Assembly (NCBI RefSeq): GCF_008085905.1
Contig: NZ_VSFF01000006.1
Span: 186,001 to 250,000, forward strand
Origin: Actinomadura syzygii
GTDB taxonomy: Bacteria > Actinomycetota > Actinomycetes > Streptosporangiales > Streptosporangiaceae
Length of the DNA stretch: 64,000 nt
Direction: 5' to 3'
How positions within the stretch are numbered: the stretch's first letter is position 1; every line of letters begins with the position of its first letter. Both the position numbers and the translations under genes were made by a program. The notes under the pieces were generated by a model that was not told the origin of the DNA, ran no database searches, and saw only the letters and a list, made by a program, of their open reading frames with translations. This document shows positions 26,148 to 34,197 of the stretch, piece after piece.

Positions 26148-27050
26148 ATGCCGCCTCCCCCGTCCGAACCCGCCTCCCCCCGGAGGGTCGCCGCGCCGCC
26201 GGACCCCGATCCGAAAATCCCCGATCTGCGGCTTCCGCCGCGCAGTTGCGACGCGCACTGCCACATCTTCGGCCCCGGCGACGTCTTCCCCTTTCCGGAC
26301 GACCGCGCCTACGACCCGCCCGACGTCTCCAAGGAGGATCTGCGGCGACGGCACGACCTGCTGGGTTTGGAGCGTGCCATCGTCGTCCAGTCCGCCGCGC
26401 ACGGCACCGATCACTCGGCCCTGCTCGACGCACTGAGCGCCTTCCCCGACCGGTACCGGGGCGTGGCGCTGCTGACGCCCCGGACAAAGCCCGGCGAGGT
26501 CGCGGCGCTGCATCAGGCGGGTGTGCGCGGCGTGCGCGTGCAGTTCATGCCGCAGCTCGGGCCTCCGCCGACGCCCGACGAGCTGCGGACGATCCTTGAC
26601 CTCGTCCGCCCGTACGGCTGGCACGTGGCGTTCCACATCGCGGGCGACGCGGTGGTCGAGATGTCCGACACGCTCCGGTCCACCGGCCTGCCCACGGTGA
26701 TCGACCACATGGCGCGGGTCGATCTCGCGACGGGCCTGGACGGCGAGCAGGTGCGCGCCCTCCGCGGCCTGCTCGACGCCGGGGTGTGGGTGAAGCTCAG
26801 CGCGGTCGACCGGCTGTCCGGGGAGGGCCCGCCCTATGCCGACGCGGTGGAGCTGGCCCGGCTGCTCGCCGCGCAGGCGCCCGAGCGCTGCCTGTGGGGC
26901 ACCGACTTCCCGCATCCGAACGTCCGCGAGATGCCCGACGACGGTGTGCTGGTCGACCTGATCGAGCGGATCGTCCCGGACGAGAAGGCGCGGCACCGCA
27001 TCCTCGTCACCAACCCGGCGGAACTGGCCGATTTCGGTGGGGCGCCATGA
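26148..27050 (+). CDS. Amidohydrolase of the 2-pyrone-4,6-dicarboxylate hydrolase-like group
   Basis: 300 residues, TIM-barrel metal hydrolase. CDAHCHIFGP near residue 35 carries the D-x-H-x-H metal site; VIDHMARVD lies near 185 and LWGTDFPHPN near 250. This set is typical of LigI-like lactonases and related family-2 amidohydrolases. ATG 26148 follows GAGGAAGG at nine bases. It is the first gene of an operon with an RraA-type aldolase, which in the protocatechuate 4,5-cleavage pathway acts two steps after PDC hydrolysis. PDC or a related pyrone/lactone is thus a reasonable but unproven substrate. Confidence 0.75.
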   Translation: MPPPPSEPASPRRVAAPPDPDPKIPDLRLPPRSCDAHCHIFGPGDVFPFPDDRAYDPPDVSKEDLRRRHDLLGLERAIVVQSAAHGTDHSALLDALSAFPDRYRGVALLTPRTKPGEVAALHQAGVRGVRVQFMPQLGPPPTPDELRTILDLVRPYGWHVAFHIAGDAVVEMSDTLRSTGLPTVIDHMARVDLATGLDGEQVRALRGLLDAGVWVKLSAVDRLSGEGPPYADAVELARLLAAQAPERCLWGTDFPHPNVREMPDDGVLVDLIERIVPDEKARHRILVTNPAELADFGGAP

Positions 27051-27123
27051 CCGCGGCGAAGCGAGGATCACGGCGCCACCACTGCGGGGGCCTGGGGGCC
27101 GCCCTCCAGAAAGGTACGACGCG

Positions 27124-27864
27124 ATGAGCAGGCTGCCGCCGCGCGGGACGGTCTTCACCCGCGCCCCGCGCCCGTCGGACGAGGTGCTGCGCGCGTACGA
27201 CGGGCTGGCGGCGGCGTCCGTCCACGAGGCGATGGGGCAGCGGAACCTGCTGCGCGGCGTCCGGCCGCTGGCGCCCGGCACGCGCGCGGTCGGCCGGGCC
27301 GTCACGGCGCTCGACCTGTCCGGCAGCAACCTCACCCTGCACGCGATGCTCGAAGTGGCGGGCCCCGGCGACTTCCTCGTGTGGACGTCGCAGCACGGGC
27401 CGGTCGACTCGGCCGTGTGGGGCGCGAACGTCAGCGAGTCGGCCGCCGCGCGCGGGCTGGCGGGCGCGGTGATCGAGGGCCATGCCCGCGACATCGCGGA
27501 CGTCGAGCGAGTCGGGTTCCCGCTGTGGGCGCTGGGCGTGACCCCGGCGGCGACCGGCAAGACCCGTGCCGGGTGGGGCAACGTCCCCGTCGTCTGCTGC
27601 GGCGCGTACGTGCGGCCGGGCGATCTCATCGTCGCGGACGGGGACGGCGTGGCGGTCGTCCCGCTGGAGGACGCCGCGCGGGTCGCGGGCACCGCGGCGG
27701 CCCGTGACCTGCGGGAGACGACGACGCTGACGCCCCGCGTGCGCGCGGGCGAGTCGCTGTTCGCGGTGCGCGACTGGGCCGGGAACTTCCCGGCGGACGG
27801 CGGCCGCTTCGTCGACGCCGAATGGGACCACGACGCCGATCAAGACCGAACGAACGGAGAGTGA
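27124..27864 (+). CDS. RraA/HMG-aldolase family protein (4-carboxy-4-hydroxy-2-oxoadipate aldolase-like)
   Basis: 246 residues from ATG 27124, preceded by AAAGG. The fold signature SVHEAMGQRNLL near residue 30 and the catalytic GHARDIADVER near 120 (G-x-x-R-D) match class II pyruvate aldolases LigK/ProA. These split 4-carboxy-4-hydroxy-2-oxoadipate to pyruvate and oxaloacetate. RNase-regulator RraA proteins are shorter (about 160 residues), so the longer form here favours an enzyme. Its stop overlaps the next ATG (TGATG). Confidence 0.78.
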   Translation: MSRLPPRGTVFTRAPRPSDEVLRAYDGLAAASVHEAMGQRNLLRGVRPLAPGTRAVGRAVTALDLSGSNLTLHAMLEVAGPGDFLVWTSQHGPVDSAVWGANVSESAAARGLAGAVIEGHARDIADVERVGFPLWALGVTPAATGKTRAGWGNVPVVCCGAYVRPGDLIVADGDGVAVVPLEDAARVAGTAAARDLRETTTLTPRVRAGESLFAVRDWAGNFPADGGRFVDAEWDHDADQDRTNGE

Positions 27865-28919
27865 TGAAGGCCGTCGTCGCCGAGAGAACCGGTCCGCCAA
27901 GTGTCATGAAGTGGACGGACGCCGAGCCCCCGTCCCCCGCCCCCGACGAATGCGTGGTGAAGGTCGAGGCGTGCGGGGCCTGCATGCACGAAGTGCTCGT
28001 GAGGCGGGGCGACCGGATCCAGGGCACCGGATTCCCGATCATTCCCGGGCACGAGGTCGTCGGCGAGGTGGTCGAGATCGGCGCCGCCGTCGTGGACTTC
28101 GCGGTCGGCGACCGGGTGGTCTCCAACCAGCGGCAGCGAGTCTGCGGGAAATGCCGTGAATGCCGGTCGGGCCGGGAGACGCGGTGCCCGCGCAAGGTTT
28201 TCCTCGGCGACATCGGGATGAACGGCGGTTACGCCGAGCTGGTCGCGGTGTCGGACGGGAGCCTGGTGAAGGTGCCGCCGGGCGTCACGTCGCCGGACGT
28301 CGCGGTCGCGTCCTGCGCCATCGGCACCCAGCTCAACGCGCTGCGCGACGTCGCGCACCTTGAGCTGGGCGAGACGGTGCTGGTCACCGGGGCGGGCGGC
28401 GGCGTGGGGCTGCACGCGATCCAGCTCGCGAAGGCGTCCGGCGCGCGGGTGGTCGCGCAGACGACGTCGCCCGGCAAGGTCGAGGCGGTCCGGGAGGCGG
28501 GCGCGGACGAGATCGTCCTCGTCGAGCGCGGCGCCGACTACAGCAAGGAGGTCCTGGACGTCACGGACGGCCGGGGCTGCGACATCGTCCTGGAGAACGT
28601 GGGCGCCGTGTCCTTCCTGTCGAGCGTCAAGACCCTCGCCCTGCACGGGCGCCTCGTGCTGGTCGGCGAGGTGCAGCAGTCGCCGCCGCCGGTGGAGGCG
28701 AACCTCGTGGGCTGGCGCAACCGCGACATCTCGATCAGGTCGGCGGCGAGCACCACCAAGCGGCAGCTTGAGGACGTCCTGACGCTGCTGGAAAGGGGCC
28801 TCGTGACCCCGGTGGTGACGGAGACGCTGCCGATGTCGGAGGCGCCGAGAGCCCACGAGATCCTCGAAAGCGGCTCGGCGACCGGCCGCATTCTCCTCAT
28901 TCCCGACAGCGCCGGATGA
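27864..28919 (+). CDS. Zinc-dependent alcohol dehydrogenase (MDR family)
   Basis: 351 residues from ATG 27864, overlapping the aldolase stop by one base. The catalytic-zinc Cys lies in VEACGACMHEV and the zinc His-Glu in PGHEVVGEV (about 65). The structural-zinc set is CGKCRECRSGRETRC (about 93-107), and the cofactor motif is TGAGGGVGLHAIQ (about 175). It oxidises an alcohol, or reduces an aldehyde, of the pathway substrate. The usual fold and length are intact. The stop codon lies inside a 15-bp tandem repeat. Confidence 0.88.
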   Translation: MKAVVAERTGPPSVMKWTDAEPPSPAPDECVVKVEACGACMHEVLVRRGDRIQGTGFPIIPGHEVVGEVVEIGAAVVDFAVGDRVVSNQRQRVCGKCRECRSGRETRCPRKVFLGDIGMNGGYAELVAVSDGSLVKVPPGVTSPDVAVASCAIGTQLNALRDVAHLELGETVLVTGAGGGVGLHAIQLAKASGARVVAQTTSPGKVEAVREAGADEIVLVERGADYSKEVLDVTDGRGCDIVLENVGAVSFLSSVKTLALHGRLVLVGEVQQSPPPVEANLVGWRNRDISIRSAASTTKRQLEDVLTLLERGLVTPVVTETLPMSEAPRAHEILESGSATGRILLIPDSAG

Positions 28920-28954
28920 ACAAGTGCCGGATGAACAAGTGCTGGATGAACTAG
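28911..28954 (+). repeat. 15-bp tandem repeat across the alcohol dehydrogenase stop
   Basis: GCCGGATGAACAAGT occurs at 28911-28925 and 28926-28940, with a third changed copy to 28954. The first copy contains the TGA stop, and each later copy repeats it. Confidence 0.85.
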
Positions 28955-28984
28955 GGCCCGGATTGAACTGGGAAGGAAACGGAG

Positions 28985-30103
28985 ATGGGACCTCGTAGAC
29001 CGGTCTCTCTGGCATTCCGCGTAATACTGATGTGCGTCTTGATGACGGCGGCCGGGTGCGGCGGCGGCAGCGGCAATTCAAAAGAGAACGGCAAGAACCT
29101 GCGGACGGTGAAGGTTGCCCTGGCCATCAAGGCGATGAACTCCAGCTTCGCCGCCATCCCGGTGGCCCGCTACCTCGGCTACTTCAAGGACGAGGGCCTC
29201 AAGGTCGAGACCACGTTCACGCCCGGCTCGACCCAGGCGATCCAGGCGGTGGCGGCCGGGCAGATGGACATGGCCGCGCCGGTGCCGCAGTCGCTCATCC
29301 CCGACGCGGTGAACAACAGGTCCGACCAGCGGATGTTCTTCAACTGGGCGCGGTCGCAGGTGGCGAGCTTCGCCGTCCAGTCCGACAGCCCCATCCAGAG
29401 CTGGGCCGACTTCAAGGGCAAGAAGATCGGCGCGCAGAGCCTGGGCAGCGGGACGATCCCGCTGGCCAAGGCCCTCCTGCGCGAGCAGGGGCTGAACCCG
29501 GACACCGACGTCCAGTTCGTTTCGGTCGGGTTGGAGGCCGGGGCCTACCACGCGCTGACGAGCAAGCAGGTGGACGCCCTGATGCTGTTCGACTCGCAGT
29601 ACGCGGCGATGGAGAACCTCGGCGCCAAGCTCCGTTATTTCAATTCTTCGCTCTCCGAGCAGCTCTTCTCTACCGGGTTCTCCGCCAAGCAGTCGTTCAT
29701 GAAGGCCAACCCGAAGGTGATCGAGGGCTTCGGAAGGGCGATGGCGAAGGCCGACGTCTTCGCCACCGCCAATCCGGAGGCGGCCATCAAGATGATGTAC
29801 GCGATCTATCCGAAGACGAACGTCCCGGGCGTGTCCGACGACAAGAAGATGAAGGACAACAAGCGGATCCTCGCGCTGCGCACCACGCACCTCACGAGCG
29901 GCGACCCGGACGGCCACAAGAACTGGGGCTCCTTCCCCGAGTCGGGCGTGAAGGCGTGGAGCGACTTCTCCGTCGCGACGAAACTGACGCCCACGCCGTT
30001 CAAGCCCGAGCAGTTCGTGACCAACGAGTTCGTCCAGGCGTTCAACAACTTCGACAGTCAGCAGATCAAGAGCTCGGCGAAGAACTACAAGTTCGAGGGA
30101 TGA
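28985..30103 (+). CDS. NitT/TauT-family ABC transporter substrate-binding lipoprotein
   Basis: 372 residues, extracytoplasmic receptor of a sulfonate/nitrate/aromatic-acid type importer (SsuA/NMT1 fold). The lipobox MTAAGC puts Cys25 at the mature N-terminus. Family features: VALAIKAMNSSFAAIPVARYLGYFKDEGLKVE, then FTPGSTQAIQAVAAGQMDMA and SWADFKGKKIGAQSLGSG. ATG 28985 follows GGAAGGAAACGGAG. The ATPase gene starts 2 bp after its stop. Operon context suggests an aromatic or pyrone-type acid as ligand, not a sulfonate. This is inferred. Confidence 0.88.
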   Translation: MGPRRPVSLAFRVILMCVLMTAAGCGGGSGNSKENGKNLRTVKVALAIKAMNSSFAAIPVARYLGYFKDEGLKVETTFTPGSTQAIQAVAAGQMDMAAPVPQSLIPDAVNNRSDQRMFFNWARSQVASFAVQSDSPIQSWADFKGKKIGAQSLGSGTIPLAKALLREQGLNPDTDVQFVSVGLEAGAYHALTSKQVDALMLFDSQYAAMENLGAKLRYFNSSLSEQLFSTGFSAKQSFMKANPKVIEGFGRAMAKADVFATANPEAAIKMMYAIYPKTNVPGVSDDKKMKDNKRILALRTTHLTSGDPDGHKNWGSFPESGVKAWSDFSVATKLTPTPFKPEQFVTNEFVQAFNNFDSQQIKSSAKNYKFEG

Positions 30104-30104
30104 C

Positions 30105-30908
30105 ATGACGACGACGGAGCACGCGGTCGAACTCGCCGGACTGCGGCACGTGTTCGCCGGGCGGGGCCGCGGACGCCGGGCCGTGCGGGACGTCGAGGCG
30201 GTCGCGAACGTGGACCTGACCGTCCGGCCCGGGGAGTTCGTGAGCATCGTCGGCCCGAGCGGCTGCGGCAAGAGCACCGTCCTGAAGGCGATCGCGGGCC
30301 TGCTGCGTCCCACCGCCGGGACCGTGCGGGTCTGGGGCGAGCCGGTGACCGGGCCGCGCCGCGACATCGGCATCGCGCTCCAGGACGCGACGCTGCTCCC
30401 CTGGCGGGACGTGATGTTCAACTGCCTGTTCCCGGTCGAGCTGCACGGCAAGGTCGCCGACGAGGACCGCGAGCGGGTGTCCGGGCTGCTGGAGCGGGCC
30501 GGGCTCGCGGGCTTCGAGTCGCGGCGGCCGAAGGAGCTGTCCGGCGGGATGCGGCAGCGGGTGGCGATCTGCCGGGCGCTCGCCGACGACCCCCGGCTGC
30601 TGCTGCTCGACGAGCCGTTCGGCGCCCTGGACGCGCTGACCAGGGAGCAGATGAACATCGACCTGAACCGCGTCTGGCGGGAGACGGGGAAGACCGCCGT
30701 CCTCATCACGCACGGGATCGAGGAGGCGGTGCTGCTGTCCACCCGCGTGGTGATCCTGTCCGAGCGTCCGGGGACGGTGGTGGAGGTCGTCACGCCGCCG
30801 TTCCCCAGGGAGCGGACGAAGGAGCTGATGGCGACGCCCGAGTTCGCCGAGGTGTGCGGCCGGGTCCGGGACCGGCTGTTCGCCGCGGACGTGGGGGTCG
30901 GCGGATGA
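30105..30908 (+). CDS. NitT/TauT-family ABC transporter ATP-binding protein
   Basis: 267-residue ATPase: Walker A GPSGCGKST (50-58), Q-loop in IALQDATLLPWRD (about 92), signature LSGGMRQRV (about 145), Walker B LLLLDEPFGALD (about 167), and H-loop LITHGIEEA (about 203). The WRDV after the Q-loop is typical of SsuB/TauB-like proteins. Its stop overlaps the first permease start by 4 bp (GATGA). It energises import by the two permeases that follow. Confidence 0.93.
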   Translation: MTTTEHAVELAGLRHVFAGRGRGRRAVRDVEAVANVDLTVRPGEFVSIVGPSGCGKSTVLKAIAGLLRPTAGTVRVWGEPVTGPRRDIGIALQDATLLPWRDVMFNCLFPVELHGKVADEDRERVSGLLERAGLAGFESRRPKELSGGMRQRVAICRALADDPRLLLLDEPFGALDALTREQMNIDLNRVWRETGKTAVLITHGIEEAVLLSTRVVILSERPGTVVEVVTPPFPRERTKELMATPEFAEVCGRVRDRLFAADVGVGG

Positions 30909-31690
30909 CCGTCCCGCCCGCCCGCGCGAGGGCCGGGACGGCGGCGGGCTGGGGCGGCCTCGTCGTGGTCACCGCCGTGCTGCTCGCGGCCTGGCAGATC
31001 GTCCCGTCCGGCGTGCAGGGCGACGGCTCCTCGGTGCCGAAGCTGGACGCGACGCTGAAGGCCCTCGGGCCGTCCGGCGAATGGGGCGAATACCTGAAGG
31101 CGCTGCGCGTCACGCTCGGGGAGGCGTTCCTCGGGCTGCTCATCGGGCTCGTGGCCGGGGTGGTGCTCGGCGTGCTGCTCGGCGAGTCCAAGATCCTGCG
31201 GCAGGGCGTCTACCCGTACGCGGTGGCGCTGCAGGCGCTGCCGCCGATCGCGCTGGCCCCGATCTTCGTGATCTGGTTCGGGTTCGGCATGACGTCCAAG
31301 ATCGGGCTGGTCGGCGCGGCGACCCTGTTCCCGATCCTGGTCAGCACGATGGCGGGGGTGGCCGAGACCGACCGGAACCGGATCGAGATGGCCACGGCGT
31401 TCGGCGCGTCCAGGGCCCAGATCCGGATGAGGGTCGTGTTCCCGGGGCTGGTGGCGCCGATCTTCTCCGGGCTGGAGATCTCGGTGGTGCTGTCCTTCCT
31501 CGCCGCCATCGCCGGCGAGCTGATCAGCGCGAACGCCGGGGTCGGCGTGATCTTGCAGGTGTACCAGCGGGACTTCCGGCTGGCCGAGGAGTTCGCCGTC
31601 CTGCTGATCCTGGTCGCGGTCGGGCTGGCGCTCGCGTCGCTGGTGCGCGTCGCCCGGCACTTCGTGATGGAGCGCATGCCCGATGAATAG
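30905..31690 (+). CDS. ABC transporter permease (SsuC/TauC type), first copy
   Basis: 261 residues from ATG 30905 (overlap with the ATPase stop). About six hydrophobic helices; the coupling loop reads EMATAFGASRAQIRMRVVFPG near residue 165, the family's EAA motif, followed by IFSGLEISVVLSFLAAIAGEL. It should pair with the second permease as a heterodimer. Its 3' end overlaps the next ATG by 8 bp. Confidence 0.9.
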   Translation: MTVPPARARAGTAAGWGGLVVVTAVLLAAWQIVPSGVQGDGSSVPKLDATLKALGPSGEWGEYLKALRVTLGEAFLGLLIGLVAGVVLGVLLGESKILRQGVYPYAVALQALPPIALAPIFVIWFGFGMTSKIGLVGAATLFPILVSTMAGVAETDRNRIEMATAFGASRAQIRMRVVFPGLVAPIFSGLEISVVLSFLAAIAGELISANAGVGVILQVYQRDFRLAEEFAVLLILVAVGLALASLVRVARHFVMERMPDE

Positions 31691-32528
31691 AGCGACTGCG
31701 GAGCGCGTCGAGCCGCGAGGGCCCGCCCTGAGCCGCGGGACGTGGCGTGCCGGGCTTCCGGCGCGGGCGGCGTTCCTCCTGCTGCCCCCGGTGGCGGTCG
31801 GGCTGGCCGGGGTGCTGCTGATCCAGCTCGTGATCTCCCGCTTCGAGATCAGCGGCGTGGTGATCCCGAAGCCGACCGACGTGTTCGCGGTGATGCGCTC
31901 GGACATCTTCCTGGAGCAGGTCGGGCAGAGCACCTGGGAGACGTGGAAGGCGACGCTGATCGGGTTCGCGCTGGGCGCCGGGACGGGCGTGCTGCTCGGG
32001 CTGCTGATGGCGGAGTCGCGGATCGTGCGGTTCGTCCTCTACCCGTACGTCGTCGCGTTCCAGTCGCTGCCCAAGATCGCGCTCGCGCCGGTGTGCGCGC
32101 TGTGGCTCGGGTTCGGGCTGACGATGAAGTTCAGCTTCGCGGCCATGCTCGCGTTCTTCCCGGCCGTGGTCGCGACGCTGGCCGCGCTCGCGGCGGTGCC
32201 GGAGACGCGGCTGGAGATGGCGGCGGCGTTCCACGCGAGCCGCCGCCAGCGGCTGCTGCGGATCTCGCTGCCGTCGGCGGTGCCGGGCATCGTGTCCGGG
32301 CTGGAGATCAGCATGGCGTTCGCGCTGATCGGCGCGATCGTCGGCGAGTTCGTCGCGCCGTCGGCGGGCGGCCTCGGCCAGCTCCTGCTCAGCTACAGCG
32401 AGTCGATCAACGTGGCCGCCGAGTTCTCGGTGCTGGTCGTGCTGATGCTGCTCGGCGTCGCGCAGAACAAGATCCTCTTCGGGGTGCTGCGGGCGGGCAC
32501 GGAGCGGTTCTTCGAGTCGTCCCGATGA
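31683..32528 (+). CDS. ABC transporter permease (SsuC/TauC type), second copy
   Basis: 281 residues; a basic 20-residue start, then six helices. The EAA loop is EMAAAFHASRRQRLLRISLPSAVPG near residue 185, followed by IVSGLEISMAFALIGAIVGEFVAPS. Clearly homologous to the preceding permease, so the importer is a two-permease heteromer, whereas SsuC systems use one gene product twice. ATG 31683 lies within the upstream gene's last codons. Its stop overlaps the following amidohydrolase ATG. Confidence 0.9.
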   Translation: MNRATAERVEPRGPALSRGTWRAGLPARAAFLLLPPVAVGLAGVLLIQLVISRFEISGVVIPKPTDVFAVMRSDIFLEQVGQSTWETWKATLIGFALGAGTGVLLGLLMAESRIVRFVLYPYVVAFQSLPKIALAPVCALWLGFGLTMKFSFAAMLAFFPAVVATLAALAAVPETRLEMAAAFHASRRQRLLRISLPSAVPGIVSGLEISMAFALIGAIVGEFVAPSAGGLGQLLLSYSESINVAAEFSVLVVLMLLGVAQNKILFGVLRAGTERFFESSR

Positions 32529-33664
32529 CGGCGGACTACGACCTGCTGGTCAAGGGCGGCAGGGCCCTGTCGCCGGGGGACGGCTTGGACGGACGCTTCG
32601 ACGTCGGCGTCCGGAACGGGACCATCGTCGCCGTGGCACCCGGCCTCGACCCGGCGCGGGCGGCGACCGTGCTCGACGCCTCGGGCGCGCTGGTGTGCCC
32701 CGGCCTGGTCGACGTCCACGCGCACGTCTACTGGGGCGCGACGTCGATCGGCGCCTGGCCGGACGACGTGTGCGCGGACGGCGGCGTCACCACCGTCGCG
32801 GACGGCGGCAGCAGCGGAACCGACGCGTTCGCCGGGTTCCACCGCTGGATCGTCGGCGGCTCCCGCACCCGCGTGCTGTGCCACCTCAACCTGGCCCGCG
32901 TCGGGCTGACCGGGCTGGTGGGCGAGCTTCGTCCCGCCTTCGTCGACCCGGACGGCGTCGCCCGCCTCATCCGCGACCACCCGGACGTCATCGTCGGGAT
33001 CAAGCTCCGCCTCTCCAAGCGGATCACCGGCGGGCCGTGCCGTCCGATGCTGAAGCTCGGGCGGCGCGTCTCGGCCGAGACGGGGAAGCCGCTGCACGTC
33101 CACATCGGCGGGACGGTCGAGAGCCTGGCGGAGCTTCTCCCGCTGCTGTCGTCCGGGGACATGGTGACGCACTACCAGACACCGCACCCCAACGGCCTCC
33201 TGGACGAGGACGGGGTCCTCCTGCGCGCGGCGAGGGAGGCGCGGGAACGCGGCGTGCTCTTCGACTGCGGCCACGGGATGAGCCATTTCAGCTTCGCCAT
33301 CGCGGAGGCCCTGCTCGTCCAGGGCTTCCCGCCGGACACGATCGGCAGCGACCTCAGCCGCCGCTCCTTCCCCGATCTGAAACCCGGCCTTCTCACGGTC
33401 ATGAACAAGTGGCTGGCCCTCGGCATGCCGCTGGCCGACGTCATCCGGGCGGCCACCGCGTCCCCGGCGGCCGCGCTCGGTCTGGCCGGTCGCGTCGGCG
33501 CGCTGCGGCCGGGCGCGGAGGCCGACCTGGCGGTGCTGGCCTGGGACGAGGGCCGCTTCGACTACGGCGACGCGGTCGGCGACCGGCGGACCGCCCGCCG
33601 CAGGCTCACTCCGGTGGCCACCGTCCGCGCGGGCGATGTCCGCCGGACGTCCTCGATAGGGTGA
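32525..33664 (+). CDS. Amidohydrolase/deacetylase-family metallohydrolase
   Basis: 379 residues from ATG 32525 (4-bp overlap). Composite-domain amidohydrolase: N-terminal beta domain (LLVKGGRALSPGDGLDG), LVCPGLVDVHAHVYWG near 60 with the metal H-x-H, KLRLSK near 165 where the bridging Lys sits, HVHIGG near 200, FDCGHG near 250, and TIGSDLS near 280 with the catalytic Asp. The pattern fits the EF_0837-like deacetylase subgroup. As last gene of the importer operon it may deacylate or open the imported compound. Substrate unknown. Confidence 0.8.
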   Translation: MTADYDLLVKGGRALSPGDGLDGRFDVGVRNGTIVAVAPGLDPARAATVLDASGALVCPGLVDVHAHVYWGATSIGAWPDDVCADGGVTTVADGGSSGTDAFAGFHRWIVGGSRTRVLCHLNLARVGLTGLVGELRPAFVDPDGVARLIRDHPDVIVGIKLRLSKRITGGPCRPMLKLGRRVSAETGKPLHVHIGGTVESLAELLPLLSSGDMVTHYQTPHPNGLLDEDGVLLRAAREARERGVLFDCGHGMSHFSFAIAEALLVQGFPPDTIGSDLSRRSFPDLKPGLLTVMNKWLALGMPLADVIRAATASPAAALGLAGRVGALRPGAEADLAVLAWDEGRFDYGDAVGDRRTARRRLTPVATVRAGDVRRTSSIG

Positions 33665-33747
33665 GCTGAGGAACTCCGAAATCCCCCGGAAAAAAAATCG
33701 TGGTGGGATGTCGAGAACCGGTGCCCGGCTCCGTCCCCGCAGCGAAC

Positions 33748-33765
33748 ACGGCCCCGAGGGGCCGT
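33748..33765 (+). terminator. Hairpin between the importer operon and the DGPF gene
   Basis: ACGGCCCC-GA-GGGGCCGT is a perfect 8-bp stem 20 bp ahead of the DGPF gene start. It could terminate the upstream operon or fold in the DGPF leader. Confidence 0.45.
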
Positions 33766-33784
33766 CCGCACAGAGGAGGAACTG

Positions 33785-34192
33785 ATGGCCAAGTACCTGC
33801 TGCTCAAGCACTACCGGGGCGCCCCGGAGGCGGTCAACGACGTGCCGATGGAGCGGTGGACGCCGGAGGAGATCTCGGCCCACATCCAGTACATGAACGA
33901 CTTCGCGGCCCGGCTCGAAACGACCGGCGAGTTCGTCGACGGCCAGGCGCTCTCCCCGGACGGCATGTTCGTCCGCTACGACGGCGAGGGGCGGCCGCCG
34001 CTCACCGACGGCCCGTTCCCGGAGACCAAGGACCTGATCGCGGGTTGGATGATCATCGACGTCGAGTCGCAGGAGCGGGCGGTCGAGCTGGCCGGGGAGC
34101 TGTCCGCGGCGCCCGGCGCGGGCGGCAAGCCGATCCACGAGTGGCTCGAAGTGCGCCCGTTCCTCGGCGCCCACCCCGAGACCACGGAGTAG
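33785..34192 (+). CDS. YciI/DGPF domain protein
   Basis: 135-residue small ferredoxin-like protein with the naming motif DGPFPETKD near residue 77 and a C-terminal IHEWLEVRPF. AGAGGAGGAACTG precedes ATG 33785. DGPF proteins are the constant genetic partners of ECF42 sigma factors, and such a factor follows 5 bp downstream. The biochemical role of DGPF proteins is unknown. No anti-sigma factor gene is present. Confidence 0.9.
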   Translation: MAKYLLLKHYRGAPEAVNDVPMERWTPEEISAHIQYMNDFAARLETTGEFVDGQALSPDGMFVRYDGEGRPPLTDGPFPETKDLIAGWMIIDVESQERAVELAGELSAAPGAGGKPIHEWLEVRPFLGAHPETTE

Positions 34193-34197
34193 CGAGC

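Noticed and set aside
27124..27864. RNase E inhibitor RraA
   Set aside because: The protein is about 85 residues longer than RraA and sits in a catabolic operon; aldolase activity is the more likely role.
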